64,000 nt of DNA from an uncultured Ignavibacteriota bacterium (GTDB taxonomy: Bacteria > Bacteroidota > Ignavibacteria > Palsa-1295). Made by a program: the position numbers and the translations under genes. Location: NCBI GenBank assembly GCA_903900335.1, contig CAIUMP010000021.1, forward strand, positions 152,388 through 216,387, read 5' to 3'. The notes under the pieces are model-generated. The model was not told where the DNA came from. It worked only from the letters and a program-made list of their open reading frames with translations, and searched no databases. Shown here in pieces: positions 60,981 to 64,000 of the stretch (within the stretch, counting starts at the first letter, position 1; each line of letters begins with the position of its first letter).

Positions 60981-63212
60981 TTAGTGTAATAACGAAATCC
61001 CGATCGTAGCACTGCCTGCAATTGAACGTACAGTGCAGCGATACACGCCATTCGGCAACGTGGCACCCTCGACATCAATCGTATGGATTCCTGGAGCGAC
61101 GTTCCGGAGCACGGTAGAATACGCAACCTTCCCCAGTGCATCACGCATCTCAACTGTCACATCAGATTCGCTCCGAAGGCGATAGCTGAGGGTTGTCGCA
61201 GTCGCAAATGGATTTGGGTAACTCTGAAGCAAAAGGGAAGTAATAGGGGATACACGCTCAGTCGGTGCGACGTCCGACCGCAAGTATGGCAGACTTCGGA
61301 ACACCGCTTGTCCGCGCGAGGCGGCATAAAAGACGTGGCTGCTTGGGTCTTCCGCAACTTTGGTAACTCCGCTCAAACGCGTCGCAGTAATATCCTGCAA
61401 GCCAGAACTGGCATCACTCCATGTTATTCCATGATCGTTTGAAAGATACACTCCGGAGTCCGTTGTTGCGATAAGATCATTTTTTGAATCAAGCAAGATC
61501 GAGAAGACGGTTCGCTTGTGCACCGAGTCCGGTACCCAGAGTTGCTGCCACGTTACGGCGCTATCCAACGAGCGTGAAACGATCGGCCCGCTGAGCGAGA
61601 AGAGCGTCCCATCCGCAGCGACATCCGCAAGCCCGCTGGATGCACCCATTAGTAACCACGAAGCCCCGGAGTTAACGCTGATATACAAATTGCCAGCCTG
61701 TGTTTCTGCATACAACTCTCGATGCTTCCCGGCAACGATCCCCTTCATCGCCGTTCCAGCAAGCGGTGCCTCCGCCTCTGACCAGCTCCTTCCATGATTG
61801 GCCGAGAAGGCGAGACCATTCTGAGTTGCCGCCCATACGGTATCACCCGGACCTGTGGCAAGCGCAAAGCAGAGATCGGTTGGTTGCCCCTTTGTCGGGC
61901 TGATTCCGCGCGACCAATGTTCACCCGAATCCTGCGAGACCCACACGCCGGAATCCTTCCCGAGATAGACGACATTTGCGCTGTCGATCGCGAGTGCTGG
62001 CGCAACGAACACTTCTCCCATCTGCAATCCCGATCGGTGCCAGGTTTCGCCACGGTCGTCTGAACGCCAAAGGAACTCCTCCGTGATCGCATAGACCTTG
62101 TTCCGTCGGTCCACGGCAACTTCATAGGTCAGGTTGGCACGGACGTTCTGGTTGATCGGTACGAATGTAGCACCTTCATCAACAGAGCGCATCACCCCTT
62201 CGAAGTCCGTGCCGAGATAGAACGTGCCATCACTTCCGATCGCACTCGAAAAGATACTTCCACCTACGGAGTCCGCACCGACGATCTGCCATGAACTGCC
62301 TGTGTCAACCGAGCGCAGAAGGTCGCCAAAGTTTGTGCGTAGAAATAGATGTCCGTTACCTTTTTCATTTACGATGTTGTAGATCCCGAATTTCGAAGGC
62401 TCACTATACACCCGCTCCCAGGTCGCGCCGTCTGTGATGGATCGAAAGACGTTGCCCTTCGCATCACCATAAAACAGCACTCCTTGGGGATGCCCCGTCG
62501 ATGGCGTCAAGGAGAGCAGGGATGTCGGTGCACCCCCGCTCGGGTCGAGCGATAGCTTGGACCAGAATGCACCGCTGTTGCTCGAAATGTAGAGGTGGTA
62601 GCTATTTCGAAAAACGGTCAAGGCGAGCAGGCGCCCCGCCGACGCGGTCAAAGCCCGGATGTCGCGGTCTGTAGAATCAAACCCATTCCGAGAGTTGCTC
62701 CAGGTGTCGCCGTTGTCAAGCGAAGTCACGATGCCGAATTGCGCTGTCCCTAGAAAGACCTGTCCGTTAGGGGCCGCCGCCATCGCGTAACTTGCACCGA
62801 ATGCCATGCTCGCAGGAAGCGGAGTCCAGTGCGGAACATCATCCCGGAAAAAACGGAAGATTCCGGCGTCCGGTGTGACCGCAAAAACATACCCGCGCGG
62901 GCTGCTCTGCAATTCTCGAATATGGAAGCTCGTCAAGCCGGTGTTCCTCGCAAACCAGGAATCCCCTCTATTCGAACTTTCAAAAACCCCACCGGCTTCG
63001 GTGCCGATGAAGAGTCGGCCAGAAGAGTCGATCGTCACGCTTGCCACTGCACCACCCTCCGGGCCATTCGTTTGGGTCCAGACTGATTGGGATAGCGCAC
63101 TTCGGCTTCCCAAGAGCGTAACTAATCCACACAGCAGTACTGCCAGCACTACTCTGGTTTGGAGATGCGATTCGATGTTGCGTCGCCAGCTTCGGATTCG
63201 GTTGCATTTCAT
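60981..63212 (-). CDS. T9SS-exported BNR/sialidase-type beta-propeller protein
   Basis: A protein of about 743 residues from ATG 63212 (an outer start at 63254 would add 14 residues and weaken the signal). The signal core is VVLAVLLCGLVTLLGSRSALSQ. More than ten propeller units follow, each with an aspartate-box phrase (FESSNRGDSWFARN, TSLDNGDTWSNS, ISSNSGAFWSKL, RSVDEGATFVPI, RSDDRGETWHRS, VSQDSGEHWSRG, SANHGRSWSEA). The end is a T9SS sorting domain (SYPNPFATATTLSYRL, DALGKVAYS, LPNGVYRCTVRSI). No hydrolase site is recognised. Probably a two-propeller surface protein. It lies upstream of the class I methyltransferase on the same strand. Confidence 0.87.
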   Translation of the reverse strand: MKCNRIRSWRRNIESHLQTRVVLAVLLCGLVTLLGSRSALSQSVWTQTNGPEGGAVASVTIDSSGRLFIGTEAGGVFESSNRGDSWFARNTGLTSFHIRELQSSPRGYVFAVTPDAGIFRFFRDDVPHWTPLPASMAFGASYAMAAAPNGQVFLGTAQFGIVTSLDNGDTWSNSRNGFDSTDRDIRALTASAGRLLALTVFRNSYHLYISSNSGAFWSKLSLDPSGGAPTSLLSLTPSTGHPQGVLFYGDAKGNVFRSITDGATWERVYSEPSKFGIYNIVNEKGNGHLFLRTNFGDLLRSVDTGSSWQIVGADSVGGSIFSSAIGSDGTFYLGTDFEGVMRSVDEGATFVPINQNVRANLTYEVAVDRRNKVYAITEEFLWRSDDRGETWHRSGLQMGEVFVAPALAIDSANVVYLGKDSGVWVSQDSGEHWSRGISPTKGQPTDLCFALATGPGDTVWAATQNGLAFSANHGRSWSEAEAPLAGTAMKGIVAGKHRELYAETQAGNLYISVNSGASWLLMGASSGLADVAADGTLFSLSGPIVSRSLDSAVTWQQLWVPDSVHKRTVFSILLDSKNDLIATTDSGVYLSNDHGITWSDASSGLQDITATRLSGVTKVAEDPSSHVFYAASRGQAVFRSLPYLRSDVAPTERVSPITSLLLQSYPNPFATATTLSYRLRSESDVTVEMRDALGKVAYSTVLRNVAPGIHTIDVEGATLPNGVYRCTVRSIAGSATIGISLLH

Positions 63213-63467
63213 TTGGCAAGCCCTTGCTGTTTCATGATTCCCAAAATAGCACAATATTTCGCGGGAGCAATCAAATTATTGTCAAAACAGGTGCGTTCTT
63301 ATTTAGAGAGGGTGTATGATGTGCCCTCGAACGTCGTCCCTTAGCGTTCCTAAAATGCGAATGGGTCTTACGGTGTCTGTGTATATGTGCATGGATGAAT
63401 TGCTACCCATCATACGGGGTCGCTCACGAGTCTGCTAACATTGGAATACAACATAACTTTGGTTCTT
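63213..63467. promoter_or_regulatory. Divergent spacer before the last gene
   Basis: A 255-base region between two divergent secreted-protein genes, so it should contain both promoters. No gene, hairpin with T-run or repeat is convincing. Confidence 0.4.
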
Positions 63468-64000
63468 ATGCGTTTTGTCAAGCGTGTGTTATTTTCGGTG
63501 GTTCTCTCGATGGTTTGCTGCACCACATTCTCTCGTCTGGAAGCACAGACCCAAAAGGGAATCCCCACCGACGGTCGGGATTTCTACATTGCTTACGTAG
63601 CCCCCAGCATTAAATGCGGAGCTATCAAGCCATTCCAGGCTGTCTTTGCCATCGTCAGCTCATATTACGATTGCAGCGTAACACTCAGCTACTTCGACCC
63701 CGCGCAGGGTGGCCTTGAGGTCACGGGAACTACCACACACATCCTCGCGAAGAACTCCGCCAACATCCAGCTGGACATGAATTATATGGACCCCAAGGAT
63801 GCCAACGGAAACCGCATGAACATCGATGGGGAAGTGCCCATGTACACGGCATGCCGTATTCACGCCGACCATCCGATCAGCGTCGCGTATTACTCAACAG
63901 GTCCCAACTCCGGTGGTATGTATCTTGCCTTCCAAACCGGTGCGCTCGGCAAAACATACGTGATCGCAGCCGCACCGGCCAACCCTGCTCTTGGCGCGGC
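63468..64000 (+). CDS. Secreted protein, 5' part (cut by window end), IgGFc-binding-like N-terminus
   Basis: ATG 63468 opens a frame that runs to the window end. The first residues MRFVKRVLFSVVLSMVCCTT form a signal peptide (cleavage near RLEAQ). The mature part begins TDGRDFYIAYVAPS and continues with SVTLSYFDPAQGG, LAKNSANIQL, SVAYYSTGPNSGGMYL and LGKTYVIAAAP, a pattern that resembles the IgGFc-binding domain at the N-terminus of many Bacteroidota T9SS cargo proteins. This is a weak match from memory. About 177 residues are visible and the C-terminus, which would show a sorting domain, is missing. Confidence 0.7.
   Translation, partial: MRFVKRVLFSVVLSMVCCTTFSRLEAQTQKGIPTDGRDFYIAYVAPSIKCGAIKPFQAVFAIVSSYYDCSVTLSYFDPAQGGLEVTGTTTHILAKNSANIQLDMNYMDPKDANGNRMNIDGEVPMYTACRIHADHPISVAYYSTGPNSGGMYLAFQTGALGKTYVIAAAPANPALGA

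Overview
The window looks like a chromosomal segment from a Gram-negative bacterium of the Bacteroidota/Chlorobiota group, most likely an Ignavibacteria/Kapabacteria-type relative of the green sulfur bacteria. Three observations support this. The tmRNA at 9984-10458 encodes the proteolysis tag ANSYSYAMAA, whose YSYAMAA ending is, as I recall, that of Chlorobium. Five secreted proteins end in a type IX secretion (T9SS) sorting domain and there is a PorQ-like T9SS protein. The repertoire also includes an Omp85 assembly protein, lipoproteins and outer-membrane barrels. No phage, transposase, CRISPR array or rRNA operon was found. The placement is inference; no database search was run.

Layout. 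1-9.6 kb: 3' part of an aspartokinase gene; a minus-strand pair encoding an Omp28-like T9SS cargo and an outer-membrane barrel; a secreted esterase; a polytopic membrane protein; a MazEF-type toxin-antitoxin pair; a T9SS-exported beta-propeller. 9.6-10.5 kb: a hairpin-rich spacer, then the tmRNA gene and its terminator. 10.6-16.6 kb: one giant T9SS surface protein (SBBP repeats plus about a dozen Ig/PKD-like repeats) split in two by a one-base frameshift. 16.6-21.8 kb (minus strand): Omp85/BamA-like protein, small DUF2795 protein, and two oligopeptide ABC permeases. 22.3-27.6 kb: a 1190-residue surface protein with about 42 copies of a 15-16 residue GGxxN repeat, and a T9SS beta-propeller. 28.3-30.8 kb: gyrA. 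30.9-35.4 kb (minus strand): a copper unit (HMA chaperone, CopA ATPase, regulator fusing an HMA-like domain to an AraC helix-turn-helix) plus an M24 aminopeptidase. 35.5-41.6 kb: 7TM-HD phosphodiesterase, XerD-like recombinase, membrane protein, PorQ, initiator tRNA. 41.7-48.3 kb: small redox and envelope genes, RsgA, a GT39-like protein, an unrecognised protein, and a bacilliredoxin. 48.5-54.0 kb: five overlapping genes (FAH hydrolase, GT2, outer-membrane protein, site-2 protease, GT39). 54.2-61.0 kb: a cell-surface glycan cluster (two GT4, two GT9, FkbM-like and class I methyltransferases). 61.0-64.0 kb: another T9SS beta-propeller and the 5' end of a secreted protein.

How it fits together. 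The common theme is building and decorating the outer surface. T9SS cargo proteins (1469-2515, 8344-9585, 10688-16551, 25877-27649, 60981-63212) would be folded, exported and sorted by a T9SS of which only the PorQ-like protein lies here. The Omp85 protein would insert barrels. The glycosyltransferase cluster would make the lipopolysaccharide or other surface glycan to which many T9SS cargoes are anchored. The remainder is housekeeping (gyrA, rsgA, ssrA, xerD, tRNA-fMet), copper defence and nucleotide signalling. The strongest second-look items are the frameshift at a five-G run in the giant surface protein, the GGxxN repeat protein with its alternating register, a thioredoxin-fold lipoprotein lacking both catalytic cysteines, and an unrecognised protein that resembles a RecA fold without a P-loop.
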